A stretch of 64,000 nucleotides of DNA, taken from NCBI GenBank assembly GCA_016758905.1, contig JAEPQZ010000003.1, forward strand, positions 1,364,001 to 1,428,000, read 5' to 3'. The position numbers and the translations under genes are program-made. This document shows, one piece after another, positions 47,749 through 59,773 of the stretch (position 1 is its first letter; every line of letters begins with the position of its first letter). The stretch comes from Umbelopsis isabellina (taxonomy: Eukaryota; Mucoromycota; Umbelopsidomycetes; Umbelopsidales; Umbelopsidaceae). The notes below the pieces were generated by a model. It saw only the letters and a program-made list of their open reading frames with translations, did no database searches and was not told the origin of the DNA.

Positions 47749-50700
47749 CTATCGTCTAGCTCTACTACTATTACCTTTCTTTGGCACTCGCCTCGCTTTT
47801 TTCTCCTTGTAATCATCATCAGATAATCGTCCAGCATCACCTTTAACACGTTCATAGACTTCCATCAAATCACGATGAGATACCCGTCGTGATGGCCAAT
47901 AGTTTTTAACGTGTGTCCATAGCTGTTTTCGCCACCCTTCGCGAGCACGTCGTGGCTTGGTTTCAACCACTTGTTCTATATGTGCTCCAATGACAGAAAC
48001 ATGTTCGCGGATGATGGCAGCTTTTTCACGACCGTGAGCCGCCGCACCTTGGTCATGTAAGCTAGTGAGCTGATTTTGTACAGCTTGGAGAGCGCGAGTG
48101 CATGAATCCTCGTCGTACCCGCTGTAGCTCGAGTCCACATCCGAGCCTTGCGAGCCTTGGTATTCTTCGTCATCGTCGTCAGAAACGTCTGTGGAAGTAG
48201 CTTGTTGAATTTTTGACGATGCACTGCGACTAGGCTTGGCCTTGGCCGCCTTTTTAGCAGGCTTCGCAATAGGCTTCGCGCTCGCCTTTGCGCCAGGCTT
48301 GGCACCTGGTTTTGCACCTTTTGCTGCAGCCGACTTTCGAGAAGACTTTTTAGTGACAACATCTTCTTCTGCAAGCACTTTGAGCAAATAATCTGCTCGT
48401 CTAACAAGTTGTGCAGGTTTTGGATTCGAATCTAAAGCTTGTCGCGGTCGCTTCTTGGAGTCAGTAAATGTATCATCGTCATTAGCTGGTCCTAGCGAGA
48501 ATTTTTTGCTCAAGCCCAGTGACGCATCTTGTGCTATGGCTTGCCAACTTCCATATCCGTAGAGATATATACCAACCAACAGCATGGCATCTTCCTTCTG
48601 GCCCCATGGACATCCCCAGCCTCGTACTTTCTTTATAGTTGCAGAAAATCTGAACTTTTCGGGTTTAGCCAACTGCCCGAGACGCCTGTCCAACAGCTCA
48701 AACTGTTCTACTCTGTCATTGATCTGCGTAGCGTTGATGTTCTTGATATCATTCCATTCAACAAGCAGACTTTCATTTGCTTTTGTGGTCGCCTTGAGGC
48801 TGGCTGTTTTGCAAGTTTGTAAAAGGTCTTGACATTTCTCAAGGATAACATCAGGTTCCATGTTAAGAGTATCACCATCTGACAGTATCCGTTCAAGTTT
48901 GTCCGAAATATCACCAAACTTCTTGACAACATTTACAATAAACGTTAGTTGCTTCTTGCTTAGCCCATTGGCAGTCTGAGGAGCTTTGCGACGCTTGCGC
49001 TGAGTTGGCTGCTTCTTTGGACCGCTCGCCTCTTGGTCATCATGTTCTGTGTATCGGCGCATTCGTTTTCTTGCCGCTCTATCAAAGAGCTCCATTTCTG
49101 CCTTAATCTGCCTCTCTTCTTCAGCAGCCTTTCGTTCGTCTTCAGGAATAATATCTTCCCAACTTAATTGCTCTTCAGCACTTCCAAAATCAGCTACTTG
49201 GAATTGGGCCAAGAATTCTTGATCTCCCAAAGTTTGGCCGCCTTCGCTTTCCATGGTCTCTGTATGCTCAGCTCTAGCCAAGATGTCATCCAAGTCCAAG
49301 TCATCGAGCTTTGGAGGCTCCTTTGTGGCTTGAAACAAGTTTTGAGCACCAAACTTGAGGATAGCCGATAATTCATTCTTGTCGAACGGCATATCGCGTG
49401 GTTTACCTGTCGAGGTAGTCAATAGATTATTGGCGTCCAAGTGTGACATTCCGGATGTATCCATTTGCTTGATGATACAATATTCTAGCACCATTTTACG
49501 TTTGGCTCTTTCAATGAGATCTTCTTCCATTGTGCCTTTTGTAATAAATCTATATACATTGACCGACTTGGTTTGGCCGATACGGTGAGCTCGGGACATG
49601 GCTTGCAAGTCATTTTGTGGATTCCAATCCGAGTCAAAGATAATGACAGTATCTGCTGACGTCAAGTTAATTCCCATACCACCGGCACGAGTTGACAGCA
49701 AAAATACAAAGTCTGGGCTGTCAGGCGCATTGAAATGCTCAATTGCCTTGTTTCTATCAGCTTGGTTCATACTGCCGTCCAGTCTTTGATGTGAATGCCC
49801 GCGCATAACCATATAATCCGACAAGATATCGAGAATCATAACCAATTGAGAAAAGATCAGCACACGATGACCACCTTCTTTCAATCTTGCCAGCAACTTG
49901 TCCAACAAAACCATTTTGCCACTGTTTCCGATAACACCCTTGAGTTGTTCCTCTCGATCATCAGTCCTGCGTTCGGCTTCCGGAAACAAGTACGGGTGGT
50001 TACTAGCTTTCCGTAATTCCATGGCAATGTTCAGCCATTGCTTTTTGTCAGCAGATCCAGAAAGGGCAGCATAGTTTTTGGTCAAGATATTCTTGTAGTA
50101 ATGCGTTTGCATAGGACTCATCTCTACACGTAAAAGACGTTCAGTCTTGTTTGGTAGTGACTTTTCCACATCCTTTTTAAGTCGTCTCAACATGATCTTG
50201 TTTAGTTTCTCGTGAAGTAGCTTGATCTTGGCTTCCTGATCTTCGTCTGGCTTGCTCAAATCAATTTCCAATTCTGATGTAATCATCTCTGGGTTCAGGA
50301 AGCGGACGAGTGCCAGTAATTCCTTTACACTATTTTGAAGTGGCGTACCGGTGATTAACAAGCGATTGGTTGTTTTGAATTCAAGCAAAGCTTCATATAG
50401 CTGGGAATCCGCATTTTTCAGTCGATGCGCTTCATCTACGGCCAAATATTGCCATTTGACTTGGCCCAGTTCATTACGATCTTTGAGAGCAATCTCATAA
50501 GTTGTGATAACCACGTTCACCTTGAGACGCTTCGAATTGGGTTGGAAAAATTCATAGTCTCGCACTGTCTGCCTAGCTTTTTGATTACCAATGTAACAGA
50601 TAGCATTAAGTTCTGGTGCCCACTGTGCCAACTCATTCATCCAATTATCCAGTGTCGATAAAGGTACAACAAGCAAAAATGGGCCGTAGAAATCGTGCTT

Positions 50701-52527
50701 GTTGAACAAGAGATTTAAAAAGGTAATAGTTTGAATGGTCTTGCCCAAACCCATTTCATCTGCAAGGATACCATTGCTGTTTGTACACCAAAGCCAGTAC
50801 AACCAGCTGACGCCATGAAGCTGATAATCACGCAGCTCTCCTCCAGTGACAAATGCTGGTTGGTCTCGAAGCACAGCAAACGCCGGTCGATTCTTGATCA
50901 ATGCTGCTGATTTCGAAGGTATCCGTTGACTTTGTTCGCGATCTAAGAATGCATCTACTTGGTCTTGAAAATCGGACGAAACCAGCTCATATGATTCCCA
51001 TGTGCATTCATCATAGTGCAAACTTTTCCATTTGCAAAGGTATTCGCTGTCTGGAGGCGTACCTCTCATTGAAATGATACGTTCAACCTGGGTCCAAGCA
51101 GCAATTTCTTGTCTATGACGCTCAATGTTGATATCACGCAGTTCGATATCTTCCATTGTTGTTTCTGGGTTCCTGCGGAAGGCGCGATCTTCAAGAACAC
51201 TGTTGCGTATGTAGTTTTCCAACTTTCTTATACCCTTAAAATCGAGTAGATAATCGTAATCACTCCAAGTATTGTGTATGTGTGCATAGCCTTTCCATTT
51301 GACCAGAAACTCAAGATTCTTCTCTGGTATATCTGCAATCCCAGTTTCTACGGCACCATGTTAATTTTCAATTGCTTTTCTATAGGTTTATCAAAGATAC
51401 ATACCTGTCCCATAGCGTCTACGGTGATCCAACACAGCTTCTATAACGTCACCTTCGTCTTCTTCCACTATAGGCTGGCTGGCTGGAGTCAGCATATCTT
51501 CGTCTTCCGACCCTAGCCCATACATATCATACTCTTCTTCATTATATTGCATTTGCGGGCGCTGGCGGGTTGAAAATCTCACAGCATCCACAGCGGTTGG
51601 GATATCTTCACTTTTAGGTACTGTGTGTCATAAGTGTCAGTATAACGCGACGTCATATGGGCTATGCTATTCCACACTTACCCTTCTTTCGATGACTTCT
51701 CTTTGTCTTCTTTTTCTTCTTTGAAGGTTGGTTCCATTCGCCATCGCTATCGTCATCACTGCTAGAACTGGCTCCTGACATGGCATCCGAAACTAAATCA
51801 TCTGTTTCATAGCGCGTCACGATTTAGAACAGGAATTTGTGAATATCTTGTAATTTACGACGGCTTACCAGGGGTTCTACCTCGAGATCTTTTAGTGGAG
51901 ATTCCACGTTGGCTGGGTTTGGCACGATTGGTCTTCTTTTTCTTCTTTGCGGAGCCTTCCATGTAATCGCTATCGTCGTCATCTTCAGCTTCTGGCTGCG
52001 AGTCTTCTGATTCCCAGTCATCGTCATAGAGGTAATCATCCTGCTCCTCATCTTCCGCTGCCTCATCTTCTTGGTCTATCTCCGAATCATCAGAGGCTTC
52101 AAGATCTTCATCGTCCTCGGAACGCCAATTTTCCTTGGTGAAAAAAGAGTTACTTAATGACCTCTGGCTGCTGATCACTGACAGATTTTCAAGTCCTTAC
52201 CACTTGATTTGCATATCCTGTCGAATCTGGGTTTGATTCCTGAGTGCTATGTTCATCCACAGCTTGCACAGTAATTGGCAGAGTGTCAGAAGGTAGATTA
52301 GGCTCTACTTTCATCTGTGAAAATTGGCCATGTAGGTTTGAAACTTTTGGAGAAAGAGGTCGTGCATCCTCAGTGATTATGTCAATGTCAATCTCATGCT
52401 CAGCTGCCGCCGGGTTCAAGATTTGATCTAATCCACAAGAGACTCTTGGAGCCGCGGCGGTTTCCTCCTTTTCGCTGTGGTTGCTCAATGGCAAGGAAAC
52501 TATGGTGTTGTTTGGAAAGTTCGAATC
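47749..52527 (-). CDS. CHD1: chromatin remodelling ATPase CHD1
   Basis: One very long 3' exon (about 51350-47749) plus several small 5' exons. The acidic N-terminal region (52.1-51.9 kb) with Lys clusters precedes two chromodomains: VKWKGYAHIHNTWSDYDYL, then CKWKSLHYDECTWESYEL. The SNF2 motor has DEMGLGKTIQT (Walker A, about 50,755), DEAHRLKN (about 50,435), TGTPLQNS, and the second lobe with STRAGGMGINLT and MSRAHRIGQTK. A SANT/SLIDE-like region follows (WGQKEDAMLLVGIYLYGYG). Near the C-terminus is the CHD1 helical domain (REHVSVIGAHIEQVVE, KQLWTHVKNYWPSRRV). CHD1 spaces nucleosomes behind RNA polymerase II. The true start codon is uncertain: the first coding exon seen (to about 52527) lacks an obvious ATG. 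Confidence 0.93.
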
Positions 52528-52933
52528 TGTTATGCAAACAATGAATTGTAATACGATCAGTAATATGTTCTTTCAAGGAGGATCAGTCAGTGCAAGCATA
52601 TTCCACATTGGCTAGACGGTATGGTTGCTCGCTTTATTGGCTGTTTTGAAGGTTCCACTGGTGGTGCCTGGACAAAGCTCTCGCACCCGTCAAGGCGCTC
52701 TACTAGTCAGGCGGTCTTTGTGCAGAAATTCGTTCATTCAGTTTTCGCGAGATTCCGTTTGCCAATTTATATGCTCTCATGTGCCTGACCATGAATCCTG
52801 TGCCCATATAACCACGTTCAAGATTCTAACCTTCCATGACATCAAGACAGCAAGGAAGCAGCTCAAGAGGGGGAGCTCACAATGATTTTAAGGCAGTGAA
52901 AAAAAAGAGCAGTCCTCTAAAGGACTGTGATTT
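52528..52933. other. region between CHD1 5' end and GWT1 3' end
   Basis: About 0.4 kb. It should hold the CHD1 promoter and perhaps its first coding exon, which I could not identify, plus the GWT1 3' UTR. Confidence 0.4.
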
Positions 52934-54663
52934 CTAAAGCTTTAATCTGAATTTCAAGTTGAACAACAGAAACCATCCAATCTTTGTCACTATAAACATG
53001 TATATTGCACATACAGCAAAAGAGACAGAATAGCTTGCATAGAGGGTTCGAATTGACATGTTTATAATGCCCGTCAACAGATTAGCCTAAATAAAAGAGA
53101 GCGGTTATGATCCTACTACTCTAAAATTAATTCGGAAAAGAGTGCACGTACCACTAGGAACAGTAAAAGACCATTGGCATTGACAGCATCAAAAAGTTTG
53201 GGAACGGTAGTTCCAGATCCATTCCCAATGAATTCGGCATCAATGATGACAAAGGCTAGAATGAAGCCAAAATTGAACGTGATCACCCACATAATGTAGG
53301 GAAGGTTGGCTATGCGGCGAGATATCTGCTGTCCGCCTTCGCCATCAATGACGCTCATAAAGATGGTGAAAAGTGCAAAGTATACAATAGACCAGAATGC
53401 TAACGCTATAATCAGTTTGCCATACTTTGACTTGGTTTTCGCATGATTTTTCACTAATCGTAGGATGCGGGTATGCTCCAGCTTTTGACTGAAAATGAGT
53501 TTACCAGCATCAAGCCCAAAGAGAAAGATTGAAAAATATCCTTTACATCATATCAGTAAGATTGATACGTAGGATGCACATGAACATAGTAACATTTAGT
53601 TACCTAGGAAGCTACAGATGCCTTCTTTATTTGCACTTAGTAGATCTGTGCGTGGTGCGTTCAAAATCCATTCTTGTAGTCCGTGAGCAAGTATTGTTTG
53701 GTAGCCTGCATAACGTTCAGTTTGTAATAACTGCATAGATATCCCTCAAACATTTAGCATTCTACTATACCTATGGCTGTAGATAGCGCCAAAACCGAGA
53801 ACGGTATCCATTGACTGAGAGATGCAGCAATAGCAGTAAAAGGAGGCAGGAATCCCAATGTGAAGAAGAAATTCCAGTGAAGGCCGTATTCCGAGTTATG
53901 CTCTTGATAATTGACGGTTTTCGTACTTATCAGTCTTATAAAGCCAAGTGTTAGGAGGGCAAAGGACGATCGCAAAGAGCTGAGGAAGCTCGTAATAAAG
54001 AAGTTCTTCTGCTGCTGACTAGGATTGGCATATGCCCGACCGGAAACAACTCCTGAAGAAAAGACAAATGACCCGACACCAATATCCATCTGCAAGTAAC
54101 AAATTAGCGTCGGTCAAAGGCCCTGTGGCGGCAATAGAGTCTTACCAATGATGTCCCAAAAGTTTCGACTTTGGCAAATCTACGAGGAAATATGGGGAAA
54201 TCGACAGCAAGAATGGCAATGCACGTCATGATCATCATAGTTGCTCGATACACAGACAAGAAGTTCATGAATTTACTCGTTGAGCCATTTCTGCTGTCTT
54301 CTACTTTGGCTGCTTGTGTTTTGGTTGTTAGATACAACGCGGTGCAAGCTGTCAACAAGGCTATGTTCACCGATTGTACATGATCTGCCAACACTGTTTG
54401 ACAAGCTAGCACTGGAAGAATTAGCACTACAAACTGTGCAGCATGGCTCTCAACGTTGTATTTTTGCCGCAGACACGTCCAGAGCAAGTAAGAGCACTGT
54501 AAGGAGGGCAGATATGGCATTAGTACGAGTGACGAATTCCATATAGAAAAACAGAGAGTCTTACCGCCAATGACGCGGAAACCTGATTGATTTCACTCAA
54601 AGAACCACCTGTGCAATTGGAAACCCATTTCTCTTGTTCTAATCTATACTCGTCGTCTGTCAT
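52934..54663 (-). CDS. GWT1: GPI-anchor inositol acyltransferase GWT1/PIG-W
   Basis: Multi-exon (about eight) gene beginning at ATG 54663 ([20 protein letters not shown]) and ending at the stop 52936-52934. A series of hydrophobic helices is visible: [70 protein letters not shown] and [19 protein letters not shown]. The loop [15 protein letters not shown] followed by [14 protein letters not shown] is the conserved Gwt1/PIG-W core. The enzyme adds an acyl chain to inositol of GlcN-PI in the ER, an early step in GPI synthesis. Gwt1 is also the target of manogepix-type inhibitors, from general knowledge. Exon joins in the second half are approximate. Confidence 0.9.
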
Positions 54664-54949
54664 TACCACTCGACAGATGTCGCCCGCCCGAGTCCTTGTA
54701 CAAATTCGGTTAAATGTTCCGCCTTTTTGTGCCTGTACAAATTAGAGCTTTGACAGTTAAATTTGTTATCGCTACTTTGAATAATGACCTTTGTTAGTCT
54801 TAAGCTTGCAAGTCTAATCTGCTAATAGCCCTACTTCTCCCATTGATAGAGAACATCGATGCAACAGCGAAATAATCAATGTCAAGTACAGTTTATTATG
54901 GATACGGCAAAGAGACATATTGTCTAGTCTACAGCTAAACAAAGCAGCT

Positions 54950-55434
54950 TCATTCAAGCGGGATTGTCTTGGTGGTATTGAGACGGTAAATCAGCTGATC
55001 GATATCATCAGTACTCATAGGCTCCATTTCTCCATTGACATATAGCTTTCGTCGTCGCATAGAGAGACGCTGGACAATGGGGATGCACCGACCTGCTAAC
55101 AAGGAATTGAAGCGTAAGCACTACATGTATCTTACAGTGTCATGAACAAAGCCGCTCCATACTTTGAATCTTATAAAAGTTCGCAGACGGTAAATCTAGT
55201 GGAACATGCTTTTTACAATAAATCAAGCCGTTGTTGCATTGAAAACTTTGCAGGGTTAATGTAATTGAGCAACCATCTTCGCAACATCGAAAGCACCTGC
55301 GATGATACCATTGCTGAGGCATGTTCGTGAGATAAAGCATAAAATTGATCATGGTGAAACATTTATCTCACCTCATTTGTCTCTATTTTTTCGACTGGAT
55401 ATACTTTATCTTTGCATTTAGCACATCTATTCAT
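54950..55434 (-). CDS. small LIM-domain protein
   Basis: Three exons, complement of 54950-55092, 55163-55313 and 55372-55434, give 357 nt and 118 aa. A single LIM domain occupies the first half: MNRCAKCKDKVYP, then QWYHRRCFRC, then QCNNGLIYCKKHVP, matching C-x2-C ... H-x2-C-x2-C ... C-x2-H. The remainder (RCIPIVQRLSMRRRKLYVNG and a tail ending KTIPLE) matches nothing I know. LIM domains bind proteins, often of the actin cytoskeleton or transcription complexes. The small size and one domain suggest an adaptor. The frame also stays open past the second donor to a stop, so an unspliced shorter isoform is possible. Confidence 0.75.
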
Positions 55435-55697
55435 GGTCTTTGCCTAAAAGTTTAAGGTAAAAAAAGGTGAAAAAGGAAACGTGTGGAATCTTGTTACATA
55501 TTAATATATATTGCATTATTATTCAATGATAAAACATTTTGATTGAAAAAGTAGGAGCTCAAATACCAAACTGCCAAAGTGTAAAGGCTATGGCCAAATT
55601 TCAGTCACGTGTACAAGGATTTTCACCACCGACACCAGACGAAGTCGCTATATTCCAGTAATCAGCGCAATCGACAAATCCTCCTTTCTCAATTCAA
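55435..55697. promoter_or_regulatory. divergent promoter between the LIM gene and eS25
   Basis: 263 bp between opposed ATGs, with the AT-rich core near 55495-55530. No ribosomal-protein promoter element was identified with confidence. Confidence 0.4.
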
Positions 55698-56469
55698 TAT
55701 GGTATGTAATGCAATACATGATTTCATGCGATCATTTGTATACGATTAGAAGTCAAGCCATCCCGACCGGATGGATGGATGGATAGATGAAAGAAACAGC
55801 TTCGTGCACTGCCGACATTACTCACGTTGCTAATCAGATGGCGAAACGACATTTTGATGTGACACCATTGACAAACACCTTGAGCTTTCGATTGAAGCAG
55901 CCAACGGCAAGCCACAGAACAAAACAACTTGCTGGAGTATTGAAACTTACGGCTACAAAACGTTACCAGAACACATTTTCTCAAGAAGCTTCGAATCTAT
56001 CCATGATTACCTACCCCTCAGACAGAGAATTTTACCACTTTTTACTTACATCCTCACTTCTTAACAGGCTAAGAAGGACGCTGCTGCCAAGCCCACCTCC
56101 TCTTCCGGAGGCAAGAAGGCAAAGAAGAAGTGGTCTGCTAAGAAGGTCAAGGACAAGGCCAACAACATGGTCGTTCTCGACAAGCAGACCTATGAACGTG
56201 TGTTCAAGGAGGTTCCTACCTACAAGTTCATCTCCCAGTCTGTCCTCGTTGACCGTCTCCGTCTCAACGGCTCTCTTGCCCGCGTTGCTATTCGCGAGCT
56301 CGAGGAACAAGGTGCTATCCGTCGCATCTCTCGCCATGCTTCCCAAGTCATTTACAGTAAGTTTTGACCGTCATATATTCACACATAGTCCAGCAATAGG
56401 TATTAAACATGTCTTTCACTTTGTGTAGCTCGTGCCACTGGTGGTGATGACGAGAAGAAGGCTGAATAA
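55698..56469 (+). CDS. RPS25: 40S ribosomal protein eS25
   Basis: Three exons (55698-55700, 56068-56356, 56429-56469) give 333 nt and 110 aa. The first coding exon is just the ATG; a 367-nt intron follows. The second exon starts AKKDAAAKPTSSSGGKKAKK and carries the winged-helix core (VVLDKQTYERVFKEVP, SVLVDRLRLNGSLARVA, EEQGAIRRISRHASQ). The tail is TRATGGDDEKKAE. eS25 lies near the 40S head and is needed by some viral IRESs. Length and sequence are normal for the family. A long first intron right at the start codon is typical of fungal ribosomal protein genes. Confidence 0.97.
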
Positions 56470-56605
56470 GCATTTTGGTTTACTAGCCATTGTGAATTTG
56501 ACATTATAAAATAAAAAACGTCTAAAAGTAAAAAATCCAGTTTGAGCTTAAACAAAACCACATATTCCTTTTTCAGCCTGTTACCGCACCAATTGCTAGC
56601 TGCTC

Positions 56606-58658
56606 ATGGCATCCATTCAAGGTGATCAGTTTATTCGCACCTTGGCACATTACTTGCGATCTAATGAGCATAAATTGGCTGCCCCACGACAACCTCCAAA
56701 AGAGACATTTACTGGTGTCGGGGTAACTACTGCCAATGTGCAAAAGAGTGCCTTGTCTAGCACCATGGGTGCTGTCACATCACTGTTTGGAACCACCCAA
56801 GCACCTACACCTCGTCGTCCCGCAGGCAACATTAGCACCGGCGATAGTCCACCAGCGTCTATTTATGGCGTTCCAACTTCTTATTTGCCCTTTTATCCGA
56901 CGTCTCGTCCTCAATCACCTTCCAACTCATCGACTTTGACCCTGGATCCCCACCACTTGTACTTTTTACTGGTACAGTTTGAGCATATTGGTCTTGATAT
57001 TGGTGATCCGGCCTTGTTAGGAACTATTCCAGAAGATGGTATTGTTGAAACGGAGACATCTGCTACCGAAAACAAGGCACCTTCCATCATGTCAATGGCC
57101 TCCAACATTTCCACCCTTTCCTTATCTACCGGTTGGAATCTTTGGGAACGTCGGTCCAAACATCAAGAGTCAAAATTCTCTATTGAAGACGAAATAACCT
57201 ACATCTACAAAGTTCTGTCTCATATATCTTCACTGAAACTCCATTTGAATTTGTCAGTTCATTCTCAAAGCGGAGCAACACGTTCAGGCAGTCGTATCAT
57301 CAAAGGCTACGAGACACCATTACCACAAGATGGCAAATCATTACGAATTTCAGCCACACCGTTTCGTTCTTTGACTCATTTGGAACTCGTCAACGTGCAT
57401 CCTCGTATGATTGATGGCTGGATCGGTCTTCAAGACCAGCTTACAACGTTGATCATCAAAGGAGCACGTGTAGAAGATATAAATGAGGTTATTGTTGAGG
57501 AAATAGCGGCTAGCTTACAAAAAAGAGGACAGTTTGTTCCTCATGAAGAAGACGAAGAAAATCTCGATCTTGAGAAGCTTTTGGGAGATCAGCCATGGTC
57601 AAAGCTTAAACACTTGTCATTGGCGGACAACAGCATTCCCTCATTAGACAATGCTCCTCTCCATTATATCCAAAGTCTTGAACATTTTGATTTATCCAGC
57701 AATCTATTAATTGATATTCCCAACTCACTTACTTCACTCTATAATCTACGATCACTTAATCTGGCGCACAATATGGTATCTTCAGTGACTGGTGTCAACG
57801 CAATCCTCGGTAATGTCCAGGAGCTTGATCTGCGAGGCAATCGATTGACCATATTGGCTGGTTTGGACAGATTATGGTCGTTGGAGCGATTGGACATTCG
57901 AAATAATCGATTAGAAGAAACTGGTGAAGTTGGCCGTCTTGCATCACTTCCTGGATTAAAAGAAGTTTGGGTTGAGGGCAATCCCTTTACAGCTCACGAG
58001 GTAAGAAATAAATAGTAACTGCTTTATTTGTACCTTTGCCCCTTTTTAACGAATTACATTGTAGCAAAATTATCGAGTCGTCCTATTCAATCAGTTTAAA
58101 GCAGCCAACGACACCGATGTATTGCTTGACGGTTCGGGCCCATCAGCGATTGAACGACGACATGTCATTGAGAGTGCCAACGATAATGGCCAAATACCTG
58201 CTGCTATTGTGGCGACTGCTTCGCGCGCAAAACAGCCACCCACACCATCGGCTTCGAGCCCAAAGCAAGGCACATCAATGGATCAACCCAAGAAAGAAAA
58301 AACTAGCCATGGCAAGCAGAAGAAACACAAAAGAATTGTTCGATTGGATAGCGAGCAACAGATACCCCTTGACTCAGAAGACAGTTCTGACATTAGTGCA
58401 GAAGATTCAAAGACTCAAGAAACTAATAATCGACGAGTATTAAGATATGCCGAGCTAGAAGCCGATGCAAGATCACGCTCCCGATCTCCTAAACCTCATA
58501 ATACCAGCGGCAAACGCAAACCACGCAAAGCTCCTGTACCTATGGAAAACCCAGTGGCGGGAGACGATTACCGCAAAAAGATTGAGGCTATGAGGAACGA
58601 AGCTGGTAGCGGGTGGCTTCGTGTATTGAACGAAATGGAAGATAGCAATAAACACTGA
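56606..58658 (+). CDS. leucine-rich repeat protein resembling STK11IP/LIP1
   Basis: Two exons (56606-58000, 58065-58658) give 1989 nt and 662 aa. The N-terminus (QGDQFIRTLAHYLRSNE) and a Ser/Thr/Pro-rich linker precede a leucine-rich repeat array from about residue 255 to 465: FRSLTHLELVNV, KLKHLSLADNSI, SLEHFDLSSNLL, NLRSLNLAHNMV, NVQELDLRGNRL, SLERLDIRNNRL and GLKEVWVEGNPF. After the intron the chain is basic, Lys/Ser-rich and probably disordered. The layout (N-terminal helix, then LRRs after a long linker, ending in an EGNP cap) resembles animal STK11IP. It may scaffold a kinase at endosomes, but that role is inference. A stretch just after the LRRs (QNYRVVLFNQF) is the usual LRRCAP-like end. 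Confidence 0.72.
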
Positions 58659-59773
58659 ATGGGGTCTCTTTACCTATAAAATATTTATTACAATACGTGT
58701 AAATGCTTTTCAACAATGCTTGGATGGTATACCTTTTTTTTATTATTGGCTTATTCACTTTTGCGTACTCATTATCACAAAGTATAAACAATATAGGCAA
58801 TCAACAACGTGTGCCGACATTAGTCATGTTCAGAATTTGTTTTTTCTTTTCATTTTACTTTATAAAAATCACAAGGATATAATAATCACAAGGATATAGA
58901 AGTGTAGCATATACCTTTACGGCCAGTTCCTAGATATGAGCAAAGGTCAGTCTGTAAGGAACAAACCAGTGCTATACACCTAAGGAACTTTGACCGGCGA
59001 TGCCAAATTTAATCTTCCCTATTTTTCCCATGTCACAACTCATGGACAGGAGTTGAGCATTGAATAATGATAGGGGTGGTTTATAAAGAGATGTAATAAA
59101 ATCACTCATAGCCACATGTTATAATAATGTAAATATAGTTTATTGAGAAATCATAAACTATCAATACAAAAGAATAAAAAAAGTTGTTTAGAAAAAATTT
59201 TCTGTGCAGAGCTTTTTTATACGCGAGAAAATTTCCAGCCAATCATGTTTAAATCAGCGCCTTTTCAAATGCAGCTCGCGCAACTCCTCCAAGAAGTTGG
59301 CAAAGCATAAAATCTATCTATAACTATTACAGGAATTGGCTGGTTTTAGGGTCGTGAGATCTTGAAAATAATGCTAAATTTGCACATGAAGTTAGTGCAA
59401 ACTACATGCCTCAAATTGAAGATTTCTGGATTTCATGCCAACGTATTTTACCATTGTTTCATTCTGCTCCACAAGTGGCTTGCGGTATTCTTGACGATAG
59501 GATGATCATAAAGCAAAGGGAATGTAGTTTTATGCTTAGATGGCATATGGCTGTTAGTCATTAGCCTGGTAATGGTCAGTTTTTTTGATTTATTTTACCA
59601 TATAACCTTTTTATAAATGGATGAGCTTGTACCACATCTGGAGGTCTTGCGCAAATGTATAAGATATAGCCGCCGCATCCTATCGTGCCTTGACGTTTCC
59701 ACATCTTTTCTCTTTCTTTTTTCTCTCTTTCTCTACTCTTTGTTGTTTATTATCTTTCTCACAACTAGACCAT
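58659..59773. other. intergenic, no gene seen
   Basis: About 1.1 kb of AT-rich DNA with no ORF of note. It contains a doubled CACAAGGATATA near 58869-58898. Confidence 0.5.
59690..59768 (+). promoter_or_regulatory. pyrimidine-rich tract upstream of the GPAT start codon
   Basis: A strongly CT-rich stretch (TTTCTCTTTCTTTTTTCTCT and similar) ends just before the ATG at 59774. Such tracts mark fungal core promoters and transcription starts of well-expressed genes. Confidence 0.45.

Noticed and set aside
55701-56067. A snoRNA in the long eS25 intron
   Set aside because: Weak C-box-like words occur (TGATGTG), but I found no paired D box, terminal stem or H/ACA fold that would support a call.
55787-56428. 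A 213-codon frame across the eS25 intron and second exon
   Set aside because: It overlaps the eS25 coding exon in another frame and its sequence is a by-product of Lys/Arg codons. eS25 is certain.
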